A stretch of 64,000 bases of DNA from JAJFJD01 sp965228975 (lineage in GTDB: Bacteria > Pseudomonadota > Alphaproteobacteria > UBA8366). Every line of letters begins with the position of its first letter. The stretch's first letter is position 1. The stretch is taken from positions 2,542,001-2,606,000 of the forward strand of contig OZ245851.1 in NCBI GenBank assembly GCA_965228975.1, read 5' to 3'. The notes below the pieces were generated by a model. The model was given only the letters and a program-made list of their open reading frames with translations. It did not search any database and had not been told where the DNA came from. Below, one piece after another: positions 55,964 through 64,000 of the stretch. A program made the translations under genes and the position numbers.

Positions 55964-56499
55964 CTACCGACCTTTAGTGTCCCGCGCCGGAGAAAATCGG
56001 AATCGAATCGTCAGGAAAACGATCTCCGGCGGCATATTGAAACGCACGGGTATAATACTGCTTCCGACCCCACCGGTGACAAACATCGTTCGCCCATTCT
56101 CGCGTATCAGCCCATGGCATGACGGCGCGGCGCACGGCCGGGCACGATGAGGGCCCCGATCCCCGGAAGATATACCTGACCGCCGTGGGTATGCCCAGCC
56201 AGAGTGAGCGTTACACGGTCCGTTGCATCCTCAAATACGGCGGGATCATGGATCATCAACAAGATCGGTTCGCCGATCGGCAGAGGCGCGACCGTCCGCA
56301 CAATCTCCGGCGTCCGGGTGGTATCGTCGGCGATGCCGGCGATCTTCATCGGCGGCATTGTTGCGGGCCGCGTGTTGGACGCGACTTCGACAAACCGGAC
56401 CCGCAGCATGTCCGGCTCGATGACGGCCGCCCAAATTCCGAAACCGGCCGAGACACCGATAAAGACGGCGAAAACCCAGGTCCGCGCCGCTAGAGCCAT
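55964..56499 (-). pseudogene. Metallophosphoesterase (YaeI-like), deleted and frameshifted
   Basis: ATG 56499 starts MALAARTWVFAVFIGVSAGF, a membrane anchor, then LRVRFVEVASNTRPATM. The expected metal-binding motifs (DxH, GD, GNHD) are missing, a deletion of roughly 100 codons. The C-terminal part is good: ILLMIHDPAVFED, LTLAGHTHGGQVYLPGIG, IVPGRAPRRHAMG, then a stop. One frame over, the family's end continues as LIRENGRTMFVTGGVGSSII, PVRFNMPPEIVFLTIRF to the stop at 55964. Both defects make it a pseudogene. Its start overlaps the asnB-like stop. Confidence 0.75.
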
Positions 56500-58403
56500 T
56501 CGGCGCGCCACGCTTGAAACATCAGGACGGTCCACAGATCGCCGCTCCGGTCGGCCATACCATCGCGATGCTGCCGCCACGCCGCCACGATCGGTTCGGC
56601 CCGGAGCAGGTCGTCATGTTTCAACTGTTCTGGCGACAGCAGATCGTCAGCCCAGTCGACAAGCGGCCCACGCAGCCAATCGGCAAGCGGCGGACCGCTG
56701 TCCGCGACACCGGCGATCTCCAAATCGCCGCCGGCATAACGCTCCGCCAATTGCACCAACGCGCGCTCGGCCATGCCCTTGCCGCCGTTCTCATCGGTCG
56801 GCAGCGACAGGACGAATTCGACAAGCTCACGGCTCAGCATCGGTGCGCGCAATTGCACCCCCACCGCCATGCTGGCGCGATCGAGCGCCACCAAGCTGTC
56901 GTTCGGCAAGGTCGTCGACACGTCGGCATTCAACAAGCGCGCGGCGGATGGAGTCGCCGGCTTCCAGGCGGCGCCGCCATCGTCGGGCATGAAGTCGAAC
57001 CGGTGCATCGGATTGTCAACGCCCTGCCAGAATCTCCGATACCGCGCCAACAGGAATTCCGGCGTGGGGCCGGCGGATTTCGATAACTTCTCGAAAAGCC
57101 AGTCGCCGGCGGACGAAAAGCGATTGAGCGCGCGGAAGGGGCACCATCGCAGCGCTAATGCCGCCAGGCTTCGCCGGGCCGATTTGTGTCGAATGTGCCG
57201 CCAATGATTTTGCGCCGCCCGGCGGCGGGGGCCACCCCCGAACAAGGCTTCGCCGCCAACATCGGATATCACCGCGTGTGTGTGTTCCCGCAAAGCTTCC
57301 GCAAGGAAGACCGACTGTAACTGGGTCCGTCCGGCATAGGGTTCGTCGAAGAGCTGGGGCAATCGCTCGATGGTCCGCATCGGGGCCTCCTTGGGCGCTT
57401 CCAATGCCGTGTGTTCGGACCCCAACCACCGCGCGGCGGCATTGGCTTGGTCGACCGCCCGCCGCTCCCGGTTGTCGTATGTGATGGAAAAAGTCCTGAT
57501 CGGCTCCGTCGCCGTTTCCGACGCCATCGCGGCAATTGCATTGGACGCGACCGAACCGGATAAGTGCACCCCGACCGAAACGTCCGCCGACAAGCGCCGC
57601 TCCAACGACCTGCCGAGTATCTGGTCGAGCCGACCGACCGCTCCGTCGATATTCCCGTCATACGGCGCTTCGACGGCGTGTTCGATGAGTCCCCGCTGGT
57701 TCCAGTACGGCCGCGGCACCGGCATCACACCTGGCTTCAAGCCATCGAGATCCAACGTGATCCAATGCGCGGGTGGTAGCTTTCGAATGCCGTGATAGAT
57801 CGTCAGCGGAGCCGGGACATAACCGAATTGCATATACGCGGCGGCGGCCTGCCGGTCGATCGCGCCCTGCCACGACGGGTGCGCAGCCAGCGCCTTCAGT
57901 TCGGAGGCGAAGAGCAGCGAGGTCCCGCCCCAACCAAAATAAAGCGGCTTCTCGCCCAGCCGATCCCGCACCAGATGAAGCCGTTTTGCCTGACGATCCA
58001 ACAGGGCGAAGGCGTACATGCCGTCGCATCGGTCCAATGTACCGGCAACGCCGATCCGGGACATCGCCGCCAACAACACCTCGGTGTCGGACGATCCCCG
58101 CCACCCCCGCATACCCGTCGCCAGAAGCTCTTTCTTCAATTCCTGAAAATTGTAGATCGCCCCGTCAAAGACGATGAGATAGCGCCGGTTCGCCGACTCC
58201 ATCGGCTGCCGGCCGTTCTTGCTCCGGTCCTGGATTGCCAACCGGCGGCATCCCAATGCGAGGCCCATCGGCGCATCCACCACGGAACCGCCATCGTCCG
58301 GCCCGCGGTGTAGCAGTTGGATCGTCATGCGGTCGATAACACCGGACAGGCCCGCTTCGGAAAGGTTCAATCTCGTGTCGACGAAACCAGCGATGCCGGA
58401 CAT
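56490..58403 (-). CDS. Asparagine-synthetase-like protein lacking catalytic motifs
   Basis: 637 residues with the full AsnB layout: N-terminal glutaminase-type domain (RGPDDGGSVVDAPMGLALGC, LIVFDGAIYNFQELKKEL, DTEVLLAAM, FALLDRQAKRLHLVRDRLGE) and C-terminal synthetase domain (about 245-630, DRASMAVGVQLRAPMLSREL). Three key sites are changed: the nucleophile Cys2 is Ser (MSGIAG), the PP-loop SGGxDS is SGSVAS (282-287), and SGDGGDE is SDVGGEA (380-386). Neither glutamine hydrolysis nor ATP pyrophosphatase chemistry is expected. The frame is intact over 637 codons, which argues for selection on another role. It sits among leucine-degradation genes. Confidence 0.85.
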   Translation of the reverse strand: MSGIAGFVDTRLNLSEAGLSGVIDRMTIQLLHRGPDDGGSVVDAPMGLALGCRRLAIQDRSKNGRQPMESANRRYLIVFDGAIYNFQELKKELLATGMRGWRGSSDTEVLLAAMSRIGVAGTLDRCDGMYAFALLDRQAKRLHLVRDRLGEKPLYFGWGGTSLLFASELKALAAHPSWQGAIDRQAAAAYMQFGYVPAPLTIYHGIRKLPPAHWITLDLDGLKPGVMPVPRPYWNQRGLIEHAVEAPYDGNIDGAVGRLDQILGRSLERRLSADVSVGVHLSGSVASNAIAAMASETATEPIRTFSITYDNRERRAVDQANAAARWLGSEHTALEAPKEAPMRTIERLPQLFDEPYAGRTQLQSVFLAEALREHTHAVISDVGGEALFGGGPRRRAAQNHWRHIRHKSARRSLAALALRWCPFRALNRFSSAGDWLFEKLSKSAGPTPEFLLARYRRFWQGVDNPMHRFDFMPDDGGAAWKPATPSAARLLNADVSTTLPNDSLVALDRASMAVGVQLRAPMLSRELVEFVLSLPTDENGGKGMAERALVQLAERYAGGDLEIAGVADSGPPLADWLRGPLVDWADDLLSPEQLKHDDLLRAEPIVAAWRQHRDGMADRSGDLWTVLMFQAWRAEWL

Positions 58404-58508
58404 GCGCGCCGCCCTACCCCGCCGGACGATTATTCAATGGATCTGCATACGGCAGCCGGATAATCGCCAGCGCACCGCCGTCCAATCCCGTATTCGAGTA
58501 CACAGCCA

Positions 58509-59171
58509 TCACCAGGGAATCGGCTCGCCTGCATAATCCAGGAAGACACCGGTATCGCCGATCGACCAGTCCTCGATGACCTGTCGCATGCCGGTGACGC
58601 TGGTCACGGCATCGATCGCCGCACTAGGTCCGCCCATATCGGTCTGAACCCAGCCGGGATGGAGCAACAGACACCCAATATCGGACGGGCGGATATCCTT
58701 CGCAAACGCGGCAACCGCGGCGTTGAGCGCTGCTTTGGACGACCGGTAGATATACTGACCGCTACCGCCGCCCCCGATACTGCCCATGACGCTGCTCAGA
58801 AACACCATCAACTTCCGCTCCGAACGGGCGACCGGGTTCATCAACGCCGCCGACACGCGCATCGGCGCCAGCACGTTCGTCCGCAAAACGCTTTCCCAAT
58901 CGTCATACGGAATCGAATCGGGACCGTAGTCGCGCGGCCCGTAGATACCGGCGTTGTTGACCAGGACGTCGATCGCCTCGCCGCTCAGCGCCGCACCGAT
59001 GGCATCGACGCTTTCGGGATCGGTGACGTCCAGGGTATGGCACTCGCAGGCAAGATCGGTTGCCGCCGGATCGCGGCAGGTCGCGATGACCCGCCATCCG
59101 GCGTCTTCGTATTGCCGGACGAATTCCCGTCCGAGCCCTCTACTCGCACCCGTGATCAATACCGTTGGCAT
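58509..59171 (-). CDS. Short-chain dehydrogenase/reductase
   Basis: 220 residues from ATG 59171. Classical SDR: TGASRGLGREF (NADP-type glycine motif), TLDVTDPES, LVNNAGIYGPRDYG, SSVMGS, and catalytic Tyr/Lys in YIYRSSK, then LLHPGWVQTDMGG. It resembles the C-factor/carbonyl-reductase group. Substrate unknown. It lies 19 bp after the isovaleryl-CoA dehydrogenase stop and is probably co-transcribed. Confidence 0.88.
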   Translation of the reverse strand: MPTVLITGASRGLGREFVRQYEDAGWRVIATCRDPAATDLACECHTLDVTDPESVDAIGAALSGEAIDVLVNNAGIYGPRDYGPDSIPYDDWESVLRTNVLAPMRVSAALMNPVARSERKLMVFLSSVMGSIGGGGSGQYIYRSSKAALNAAVAAFAKDIRPSDIGCLLLHPGWVQTDMGGPSAAIDAVTSVTGMRQVIEDWSIGDTGVFLDYAGEPIPW

Positions 59172-59190
59172 TCTCGCTCCGAATTCCTCG

Positions 59191-60363
59191 CTAAGCGGTT
59201 TCTTCAAAGAGTTCCCGGCCAATCAGCATGCGCCGGATTTCCGACGTACCGGCGCCTATCTCATAGAGCTTGGCGTCGCGCAGCAAGCGGCCGGTCGGGT
59301 ATTCGTTGATGTATCCATTACCACCGAGGCACTGAATCGCCTCCAACGCCATCCATGTCGCCTTCTCCGCCGCGTATAGGATGACCCCAGCGGCATCCTT
59401 GCGCGTGACGTCGCCGCGATCGCAGGCCAACGCCACCATGTACACGTAGGACTTGGCCGCATTCATCGTCGTGTACATGTCGGCAAGCTTGCCTTGGATC
59501 ATCTGAAACGAGCCAATCGGCTGGCCGAATTGCTCGCGCTCATGGACATACGGGACGACCACATCGAGGCAAGCCTGCATGATACCCAGCGGCCCGCCGG
59601 CCAAGACAAGCCGCTCGTAGTCGAGGCCGCTCATCAGCACATTGACACCCTTGCCCTCGCCACCGATCAGGTTTTCCGCGGGAACCTCGCAATCGTCGAA
59701 AACCAATTCGCAGGTATTCGAGCCACGCATCCCCAACTTGTCCAATTTCTGCGCGGTGGAGAAACCCTTCATGCCCTTCTCTATAATGAAGGCGCTGATG
59801 CCGCGCTTGTCGGCGTCGGGATCGGTCTTGACATAGACCACGAGGACGTCGGCATCGGGGCCGTTCGTGATCCACATCTTCCGGCCGTTCAAGACATAAC
59901 GGTCGCCCTTCTTCTCCGCCCGGGTGCGCATCGACACGACATCCGATCCGGCGCCCGGCTCGCTCATCGCCAGCGCGCCGACATGCTCGCCGCTGATCAG
60001 CTTCGGCAGATATTTGGCCTTGTGCGCGTCCGATCCGTTTCGGCGGATCTGATTGACGCATAGGTTCGAATGCGCACCGTAAGACAACCCCACCGCGGCC
60101 GAAGCCCGACTCAGTTCCTCCATCGCGATGACATGCTCGGTATAGCCCATCCCGGCGCCGCCGAATTCCTCCTCGACGGTCACACCAAGAAGACCGAGTT
60201 CACCCAGTTTGGGCCAGAGGTCGCGCGGAAACTCGTTGGACTCGTCGATCTCCGCCGCACGCGGGGCAATCGTATCCGCCGAAAAATTTCGTACGGTATC
60301 GCGCATCATGTCGGCGGTTTCGCCAAGACCGAAATCCATCCCCGGAATATCGTTGGAAATCAT
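59191..60363 (-). CDS. liuA: Isovaleryl-CoA dehydrogenase
   Basis: 390 residues from ATG 60363. Acyl-CoA dehydrogenase with the isovaleryl-type pattern: FGGAGMGYTEHVIAMEELSR, ASAAVGLSYGAHSNLCVNQI, ALAMSEPGAGSDVVSMRTRA, MWITNGPDADVLVVY, GMRGSNTCELVFDDCEVP and YINEYPTGRLLRDAKLYEIG, TSEIRRMLIGRELF. Isovaleryl-type enzymes place the catalytic Glu in the middle helix; the SGLDYERLVLAGGPLGIM segment supplies it. First committed step of leucine degradation after transamination and decarboxylation. It follows mgtE by 31 bp. Confidence 0.92.
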   Translation of the reverse strand: MISNDIPGMDFGLGETADMMRDTVRNFSADTIAPRAAEIDESNEFPRDLWPKLGELGLLGVTVEEEFGGAGMGYTEHVIAMEELSRASAAVGLSYGAHSNLCVNQIRRNGSDAHKAKYLPKLISGEHVGALAMSEPGAGSDVVSMRTRAEKKGDRYVLNGRKMWITNGPDADVLVVYVKTDPDADKRGISAFIIEKGMKGFSTAQKLDKLGMRGSNTCELVFDDCEVPAENLIGGEGKGVNVLMSGLDYERLVLAGGPLGIMQACLDVVVPYVHEREQFGQPIGSFQMIQGKLADMYTTMNAAKSYVYMVALACDRGDVTRKDAAGVILYAAEKATWMALEAIQCLGGNGYINEYPTGRLLRDAKLYEIGAGTSEIRRMLIGRELFEETA

Positions 60364-60394
60364 CCGATGCGCTCCTTTGTTCGACGGCCGCAGC

Positions 60395-61786
60395 CTACAA
60401 CAACACCACCGCGGCAAGCCCCAGGAAAGAGAGAAATCCAACCACGTCGGTCACGGTCGTCAGAATGACGCTCGACGCCACCGCCGGGTCGATCCCGATG
60501 CGGTCCAGGGTAAGCGGAATCATCGTGCCGGCGAAGCCCGCCACCAGCAGGTTGATGACCATAGCCGCCGAGATGATGCCGCCGATCTGGACGCTGCCGA
60601 ACCAGAACCACGCCACGAGCCCCATCAAGGCCGCGAAAAGGATGCCGTTAATGCCGCCGACCAGCACCTCCTTTCCGACAATGCGCATGGCATTCGTTGG
60701 CGTCAGTTCCTTCACGGCAAGCGCGCGCACCGCAACGGTCAAGGTCTGCGTCCCCGCGTTGCCCCCCATCGACGCAACGATCGGCATGAGGACCGCGAGC
60801 GCAACGACCTTGTCGATCGCCGCATCGAACATCGCGATGACCATGGAGGCCAAGATCGCGGTCGCCAGATTGACGAGCAGCCACGAAAAGCGCGACCGGG
60901 TCGTGTCGATCACCGCGTCGTAGAAATCGTCCTCGCTGACGCCGCCCAGTTTCAGCATGTCTTCCTCATGCTCTTCCTCGATCACGTCAACCACGTCGTC
61001 GACGGTGATCACGCCGACCAGCCGGCCGTTCTCATCGACCACGGGAGCGGATACCAATCCGTACTGACGGAACAGGAAGGCCACGTCCTCCTGGTCCATG
61101 GTCGCCGGGATCAGCTTCAACTCGGTATCCATGATATCGCCGATGCCGACCGGCCGTTCCGTCCGCAATAGTCGGCTGACGGGCACGAAACCCACCGGAC
61201 GATAAGTCGGGCCGACGATGTAGATATCGTAGAAATTCGATGGAAGATCCGCGTCGGAGCGCATGTAGTCGATCGTCTGACCGACGTTCCAATAGGACGG
61301 CACGGTCGCGGCCTCGCGGTCCATCAGACGACCGGCACTATCCTCCGGGTAGCTGAGTGCCTCCTCGTAGAGCACCCGCTCCGCCGGGGCGACGGCGTTG
61401 AGCAGTTCCTCCTGATCGCTCTCGTCGAGGCCCTCGATCAGATCGACGGCGTCATCGGTTTCCAGTTCATTGACGACCTCAGCAAGCTGCTCCGTATCGA
61501 GCACCTCGATAACGTCTTCGCGGACAGTTTCGTCGAGATGGGTAAAGAACTCCGGGTCAAGGTCCCCGCCGACAAGCGTTACCAGAATATCGCGCTCGTC
61601 AGGCGTCAGGTGCTCGAAAAGATCGGCCAGGTCCGCCGCATGCAGCGGCTCGATCAGTGTGGTGACAATATCGGGCCGAGTGTCCGCGAGAGCCTGCTGG
61701 ACCTCGCGAACCAAAGCGTCGGTTGCGCCATACAGGCCGTCCAACTCGTCGCGGGTGTCAGCGGCGGTTTCCGGGTTGTCGGTCAC
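60395..61786 (-). CDS. mgtE: Magnesium transporter MgtE
   Basis: 463 residues with the full domain order: N-terminal superhelical MgtE_N (about 30-150, HAADLADLFEHLTPDERDIL, LETDDAVDLIEGLDESDQEE), paired CBS domains (about 155-275, LVSAPVVDENGRLVGVITVD), the connecting helix and five transmembrane helices (about 300-463). The pore signature PIVASMGGNAGTQT is present, as is GTMIPLTLDRIGIDPAVASS. A Mg2+ channel gated by cytoplasmic Mg2+ binding to the acidic N/CBS domains. It starts 11 bp after the malic enzyme stop, so it is likely in the same operon. Confidence 0.95.
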   Translation of the reverse strand: MTDNPETAADTRDELDGLYGATDALVREVQQALADTRPDIVTTLIEPLHAADLADLFEHLTPDERDILVTLVGGDLDPEFFTHLDETVREDVIEVLDTEQLAEVVNELETDDAVDLIEGLDESDQEELLNAVAPAERVLYEEALSYPEDSAGRLMDREAATVPSYWNVGQTIDYMRSDADLPSNFYDIYIVGPTYRPVGFVPVSRLLRTERPVGIGDIMDTELKLIPATMDQEDVAFLFRQYGLVSAPVVDENGRLVGVITVDDVVDVIEEEHEEDMLKLGGVSEDDFYDAVIDTTRSRFSWLLVNLATAILASMVIAMFDAAIDKVVALAVLMPIVASMGGNAGTQTLTVAVRALAVKELTPTNAMRIVGKEVLVGGINGILFAALMGLVAWFWFGSVQIGGIISAAMVINLLVAGFAGTMIPLTLDRIGIDPAVASSVILTTVTDVVGFLSFLGLAAVVLL

Positions 61787-61797
61787 GGGACCTCCAG

Positions 61798-64000
61798 TCA
61801 GGCGCGGGATTGGCTTTCAAACGCTTGAGCATCAACGACAGACAACGCCGTCATATTCAAGAGGCCACGGGCGGAAATAGACGGGGTTACAATATGGACC
61901 GGCATCGCCGTCCCCAGCAACATCGGACCGACGCTAATCAACCCGTCGCCCAGCACCTTCACAAGGTTGTAGGCGATGTTGGCCGAATCGAGATTGGGCA
62001 TGATCAGCAAGTTGGCGCTGCCCTCCAGCCGCGCATCCGGAAATATACGCCGCCGGATTTCGATATCGATGGCCGCGTCGGCATGCATTTCGCCCTCGAC
62101 CGCCATGTCGGGGTACTGCTGATGCAACCGAGAGGCCGCCTCACGCATCTTTGCCGCCGATCCGTGTTGCGAAGTACCGAAATTCGAGTGCGACAGTAAT
62201 GCCACCTTCGGCTCGATCCCGAAGCGGCGCACCTGCTCCGACGCCAGGATCGCCATTTCCACGATTTCATCGACCGAAGGATCCGCCGTGACATGGGTGT
62301 CGGCGATGAAGTACAGGCCGTTCGGCAGGACCAGCAAGGTCAACGCGGAGACATCCAAGACGCCCTCGCGCATGCCGATGATGTCCCGCACATGGCGCAG
62401 GTGCGTCTGGAACTGCCCGATGGCGCCGCAGATCATCGCATCCGTATCGCCACGCCGCAGCATCATCGCGCCGATCGCCGTCGTCCGCGTCCGCATGACC
62501 CGGCGCGCGAGATCCGGCGAGACGCCCTTCCGCGCCATCAATTGGTAATACTCGGTCCAATAGTCGTGATAACGGTCGTCCTGCTCGGGGTCTACCAGCT
62601 CGGCCTGTTCGTCTAGCCGGATTCGCAATCCCAGCGCCTCGATCCGCGACTGAACGACGGCGCGACGGCCGATCAGGATTGGTCTGGCGAGGCCCGCATC
62701 GAGGGCCTCCTGCACCGCGCGCAACACCCGTTCGTCCTCGCCGTCGGTATAGGTCACCCGTTTGGGATGGCTCCGCGCCTGGTCGAAGACCGGTTTCATC
62801 AAAAGCCCGGTCTTCCACACGAACTGGGACAGTGTCTGCCGGTAATGGTCCAGATCTTCGATCGGCCGCGTCGCGACACCGCTGTCCATCGCGGCCTTCG
62901 CCACCGCCGGCGCAATTTCCAGGATCAGTCGAGGATCGAACGGCCTGGGGATCAGATAGTCGGCGCCGAACTGCATCGGCTGATCGCCATACGCCTTGGC
63001 CACGATGTCCGACATTTCGGCCCGCGCCAGGGAGGCCAGCGCATCGACACAGGCGATCTTCATTTCCTCGTTGATGACGGTCGCGCCGACATCAAGGGCG
63101 CCGCGGAATATGAAGGGAAAGCACAACACGTTGTTGACCTGGTTCGGGTAATCCGACCGCCCGGTCGCGATGACCGCATCCTCACGGGCGGCCCGCGCGT
63201 CTTCCGGCGAGATTTCCGGCGTCGGATTGGCCAAGGCCATGATGATCGGCTGTTTGCCCATCTTCTTGACCATCTCCTGCGTCAAGACGCCGGGGGCGGA
63301 TAGGCCCAGGAACACGTCGGCACCGCCGATGACGTCGTCCAGCGTGCGGGCCGAGGTATCCTGCGCATACGGCTCCTTGTATTTGTCCATCTCCTGCTGC
63401 CGGCCCTTGAACACGAGCCCGACGATATCCGTGACCCAGATGTTCTCGCGCGGCATGCCCATGTCGACCAACAGGTTGAGGCAGGCCATCGCCGCCGCCC
63501 CCGCGCCCGACGTGACGAGCTTGGCATCCTTCAGGGACTTGCCGACGAGTTGCAGGGCGTTGGAGATCGCGGCGGCAACGATGATCGCGGTGCCGTGCTG
63601 ATCGTCATGGAAGACCGGAATATTCATCCGCTCGCGCAGCGCCGCCTCGATCTCGAAACACTCCGGCGCCTTGATGTCTTCGAGGTTGATGCCGCCGAAG
63701 GTCGGCTCCAGCGAGGCGACCACATCGACGAAACGATCGATGTCCGTTTCATCCACCTCGATATCGAACACGTCGATGCCGGCGAACTTCTTGAACAGTA
63801 CCGCCTTGCCTTCCATCACGGGCTTGGAAGCGAGCGGCCCGATGTTGCCGAGCCCGAGAACGGCGGTCCCGTTGGTCACCACGCCGACGAGATTGCCGCG
63901 GGCCGTGACGGTCGCCGCCTCGCCCGCGTTTTCGGCGATCGCATCGCACGCCGCCGCCACACCGGGCGAATAGGCCAGGGCAAGATCCCGTTGATTGACG
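61798..64000 (-). CDS. maeB: MaeB-type malic enzyme with phosphotransacetylase-like domain (5' end beyond window)
   Basis: The frame is open to the window edge; visible sequence starts VNQRDLALAYSPGVAAACDA, the standard N-terminal region, so only about 25-30 residues are missing. Malic enzyme domain: GNLVGVVTNGTAVLGLGNIG, GIDVFDIEVDET, NIPVFHDDQHGTAIIVAAAI and the NAD(P) fold SGAGAAAMACLNLL, then ANPTPEISPEDA. A phosphate-acetyltransferase-like domain (from about residue 430) follows: RVLRAVQEALDAGLARPILI, MMLRRGDTDAMICGAIG, LLIMPNLDSANIAYNLVKVL. Oxidative decarboxylation of malate to pyruvate; the C-terminal domain is regulatory rather than catalytic in known MaeB proteins. Confidence 0.93.
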   Translation of the reverse strand, partial: VNQRDLALAYSPGVAAACDAIAENAGEAATVTARGNLVGVVTNGTAVLGLGNIGPLASKPVMEGKAVLFKKFAGIDVFDIEVDETDIDRFVDVVASLEPTFGGINLEDIKAPECFEIEAALRERMNIPVFHDDQHGTAIIVAAAISNALQLVGKSLKDAKLVTSGAGAAAMACLNLLVDMGMPRENIWVTDIVGLVFKGRQQEMDKYKEPYAQDTSARTLDDVIGGADVFLGLSAPGVLTQEMVKKMGKQPIIMALANPTPEISPEDARAAREDAVIATGRSDYPNQVNNVLCFPFIFRGALDVGATVINEEMKIACVDALASLARAEMSDIVAKAYGDQPMQFGADYLIPRPFDPRLILEIAPAVAKAAMDSGVATRPIEDLDHYRQTLSQFVWKTGLLMKPVFDQARSHPKRVTYTDGEDERVLRAVQEALDAGLARPILIGRRAVVQSRIEALGLRIRLDEQAELVDPEQDDRYHDYWTEYYQLMARKGVSPDLARRVMRTRTTAIGAMMLRRGDTDAMICGAIGQFQTHLRHVRDIIGMREGVLDVSALTLLVLPNGLYFIADTHVTADPSVDEIVEMAILASEQVRRFGIEPKVALLSHSNFGTSQHGSAAKMREAASRLHQQYPDMAVEGEMHADAAIDIEIRRRIFPDARLEGSANLLIMPNLDSANIAYNLVKVLGDGLISVGPMLLGTAMPVHIVTPSISARGLLNMTALSVVDAQAFESQSRA

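Overview
The window comes from a GC-rich alphaproteobacterium, probably Rhodospirillales-like. The evidence is the rRNA operon order 16S-tRNA-Ile-tRNA-Ala-23S-5S-tRNA-fMet, an initiator tRNA of alphaproteobacterial type, a DUF1489 gene, and a leucine-degradation (liu) cluster interleaved with mgtE and a MaeB-type malic enzyme. There are three zones: a short left flank (1-531, the end of an NlpI-like TPR lipoprotein gene), a putative 41.8-kb genomic island (532-42321), and resident chromosome (42323-64000).

The island is bounded by a perfect 49-bp direct repeat (532-580 and 42322-42370) that is the 3' part of the initiator tRNA gene. The intact tRNA, last gene of the rrn operon, sits at the right end. 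A tyrosine integrase (N-terminally short) and a D5/P4-type primase-helicase lie at the left end. Matching AAAGCCTCCC/GGGAGGCTTT terminators flank both repeat copies, so the element seems to have brought a substitute terminator for the rrn/tRNA operon.

The core of the island (about 5.4-26.1 kb) looks like one envelope system. It has an ECF sigma factor (16060-16653) and a one-TM anti-sigma with a periplasmic DUF4384 domain (14896-16026). Two caspase-fold proteins follow, one with the His/Cys pair intact and one with both residues lost and fused to SH3 and FGE-sulfatase domains. There are three secreted peptidoglycan-binding-type proteins sharing a short module with the caspases, a CsgG-like/PG-binding/DUF4384 lipoprotein, an OmpA-family protein, a DUF2807 protein, and small secreted proteins made of a 37-39-residue Gly/Asn/Val repeat that end in a terminal cysteine. 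A motif I read directly, (A/G)ACCCC-N16-CGTT next to A/T tracts, occurs at nine places in front of these genes, in front of the sigma gene itself, and in front of a probable 140-nt sRNA with its own terminator. I infer that this is the autoregulated regulon of the sigma factor, and it is the most interesting content of the window.

A second envelope locus (26.6-39.0 kb) encodes a 2357-residue secreted protein with long coiled coils, a C39-like cysteine-peptidase domain and a protein-kinase-like domain. It lies behind a canonical CsgG-family lipoprotein and a small secreted protein, and is divergent from a repeat-containing secreted protein. The right end of the island holds a YHS-domain protein, a glcD fragment and a class III adenylate cyclase with a TPR-type C-terminus.

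The rrn operon spacers carry 13 short palindromes whose terminal stems covary. The chromosomal run 48.6-64.0 kb is a mostly gap-free minus-strand series: maeB (cut by the window edge), mgtE, liuA, an SDR, an asparagine-synthetase homologue lacking its key motifs, a decayed metallophosphoesterase, liuB, liuC, two more enoyl-CoA hydratases, a K+-channel-like protein, liuD and DUF1489.

All functional calls rest on reading motifs by eye; no database search was possible.
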